64,000 bases of DNA from Lewinellaceae bacterium SD302. GTDB lineage: Bacteria; Bacteroidota; Bacteroidia; Chitinophagales; Saprospiraceae. The stretch lies in the NCBI GenBank assembly GCA_002591745.1, contig PDLQ01000001.1, positions 302,276 through 366,275 on the forward strand, read 5' to 3'. The notes under the pieces were generated by a model. That model was not told the DNA's origin and made no database searches. It worked only from the letters and a program-made list of their open reading frames with translations. The position numbers were made by a program, and so were the translations under genes. Shown here in pieces: positions 62,832 through 64,000 of this stretch; positions within the stretch are counted from its first letter, which is position 1, and each line of letters starts with the position of its first letter.

Positions 62832-62908
62832 ATTCTTATAATGAATCGGGGATGGACAAAACACGCTTATCTTGACCCGCGTTAACCTTAGTAAGCAAAG
62901 ATACCAAC

Positions 62909-63475
62909 ATGAAGTTTAGTTGTTTCACCTTAGCAGTAGCCGTTTTATTCGTAGTAGGCTGTAGTACGCCTGCGGCCACCGGAGAAGTTGTTGATCCGCG
63001 TTACGATCCCAATAACCCCGCCGTACAGAGTAACCCTCAGCCCGTTAGCGCCGAAGATGCCCGGCCGGCAGAGGCTGCCCCCACCACTTATGGATCGGTT
63101 GCCTATGGCACTGCACCAAAAGGAGTTGCTGCCCCCACAGCTTACGGCAGCAGTGCGATGACCGCCGCCGCGGTGGCGGCGCCACTGGTAGGCGCCTGGA
63201 CTAACCAGAGCGACCCGGAAGAAAATATCGTATTTACCGATCACAGTTATACCTCTTATTACGAAGGCGATATGATCGTTGAGGAAGAAATGGTTTACCA
63301 CGCCGTTTGCCCCGGCGGATGTAGTGGTGGAACCTCCGTGGGCATTCCCTGCTTTACGATTACCAGTGAATTCGGAACGGATTGCTACGGCATATTGCGG
63401 GTGACTGAAACGGAATTGGAACTGAGTATCATCGGCCAGAGTACCGAAACGGTCACCTACACCCGCTTGCCGTAG
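62909..63475 (+). CDS. Lipoprotein of unknown function
   Basis: Protein of 188 residues with a lipoprotein signal (MKFSCFTLAVAVLFVVGC, Cys18). A Pro/Ala/Gln-rich linker with repeated TAYGS/TTYGS strings follows (about 57-90). The C-terminal domain of about 95 residues starts at PLVGAWTNQSDPEENIVF and contains a CPGGCSGG motif and two further Cys in GIPCF and FGTDCYG. The opening of this domain recalls lipocalin-like WxN-type folds, but I do not recognise the family. It is divergent from the DUF481 gene and 47 bases upstream of an ArsR-type regulator. Confidence 0.75.
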   Translation: MKFSCFTLAVAVLFVVGCSTPAATGEVVDPRYDPNNPAVQSNPQPVSAEDARPAEAAPTTYGSVAYGTAPKGVAAPTAYGSSAMTAAAVAAPLVGAWTNQSDPEENIVFTDHSYTSYYEGDMIVEEEMVYHAVCPGGCSGGTSVGIPCFTITSEFGTDCYGILRVTETELELSIIGQSTETVTYTRLP

Positions 63476-63522
63476 TCAACTAAATCCTGGGGAATATTGT
63501 ATTTTACGATAGATACAACCTC

Positions 63523-63843
63523 ATGGACAACATTCAACCCGCCGTACTCAACCCCGAAGAAGCCAACAAGCTGGAGCGGATCGCTTATATCCTCAAGACG
63601 GTGGCTCACCCGCTAAGATTGGGAATCGTGCATTTGCTGGAACAGCATCCGCGACTCAGCGTCACCCAAATCTGTGAAGCACTGGAGTCAGAGCAGTCCT
63701 TGACTAGCCATCACTTGCAGAATATGCGACTGAAGGGAATTTTATCCGTGAAAAGAGACGGCCGCAGTATGATGTACAGCCTCAAAGAGCGTGACGTTAG
63801 CCTGATCATTGAATGCCTGGAGAATTGCCAATGTAATATGTAG
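63523..63843 (+). CDS. ArsR/SmtB-type winged-helix regulator
   Basis: DNA-binding repressor-like protein of 106 residues. The winged helix-turn-helix is VAHPLRLGIVHLLEQHPRLSVTQICEALESEQSLTSHHLQNMRLKGILSVKRDGRSMMYSL, with recognition-helix residues LTSHHLQNM. The very end is ECLENCQCNM, a Cys pair that could bind a metal ion or sense redox state, although it is not a canonical ArsR metal motif. No operator target is apparent. The remaining 157 bases to the window end hold only AT-rich sequence. Confidence 0.9.
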   Translation: MDNIQPAVLNPEEANKLERIAYILKTVAHPLRLGIVHLLEQHPRLSVTQICEALESEQSLTSHHLQNMRLKGILSVKRDGRSMMYSLKERDVSLIIECLENCQCNM

Positions 63844-64000
63844 ATTAAATTGTTTTATTATATTTCGAGCTGATAAACTAATCTAAGCTGGACTTTAGCG
63901 GTTTGCTAACCGGCCAGTATTTTAAAGAAACTCTGATGTGAAGTAGATTAAGGTATCTGACATCTTGATCATGCTTCGTATACCACCAGAGTTTCAGTCG

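Noticed and set aside
1..64000. tRNA, rRNA, insertion sequence or prophage genes
   Set aside because: No cloverleaf-like sequence, ribosomal RNA segment, transposase, integrase or phage structural protein was recognised on reading both strands.

Overview
The window looks like a chromosomal segment of a Bacteroidota bacterium, probably from the Saprospiria/Lewinella group; that finer placement is inference from gene style. The supporting signals are a SusC/SusD pair, PorV of the type IX secretion system (T9SS), four large secreted proteins with T9SS C-terminal sorting domains, and promoter-like TAnnTTTG boxes. No tRNA, rRNA, CRISPR array, insertion sequence or prophage was seen.

Layout. 1-6.2 kb: the 3' part of a DEAD-box RNA helicase, a FadN/FadA beta-oxidation pair, a DUF1622 membrane protein and triosephosphate isomerase. 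6.4-9.2 kb: a LysM/CAP protein and a PDZ aspartyl protease. 9.5-25.8 kb: SusC and SusD, then a tightly coupled five-gene run of three giant FG-GAP (VCBS) proteins and two small paralogous lipoproteins. 26-35 kb: an ECF-like sigma factor, Pcm, a MazG/PRA-PH-like protein, a PA2169-type protein, an ACP-phosphodiesterase/HsdR_N/ABC-ATPase operon, a DUF547 lipoprotein, Ndk, NrnA and an FKBP lipoprotein. 35-41 kb: two T9SS cargo proteins. 41-51.7 kb: a TPR protein, GyrA, arginine deiminase, PorV, an acyl-CoA dehydrogenase and an unrecognised helical protein. 51.9-58.6 kb: a tandem pair of 1.1-kilo-residue T9SS cargo paralogs. 59-64 kb: an acyltransferase/PabB/PabC operon, a DUF481 protein, a lipoprotein and an ArsR-type regulator.

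Functional links. FadN, FadA and the distant acyl-CoA dehydrogenase together cover fatty-acid beta-oxidation. SusC/SusD plus the FG-GAP lipoproteins form an outer-membrane uptake locus. PorV would shuttle the four sorting-domain proteins to the cell surface. PabB and PabC make p-aminobenzoate for folate.

Most striking observation. A short dispersed repeat with core GCTACTTTG (reverse complement CAAAGTAGC) occurs exactly at least 17 times, where about 0.5 would be expected for a random 9-mer. It usually extends to GCTACTTTGTTAGYC or GCTACTTTGAAGTC. Copies lie in intergenic DNA and inside genes, and are often arranged as nearby inverted pairs. The pattern resembles DNA-uptake signal sequences or a genome-wide protein-binding site. 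A second unusual feature is a 100-120 bp palindromic element sitting in frame within the N-terminal, signal-peptide-proximal coding sequence of two genes of the FG-GAP operon.
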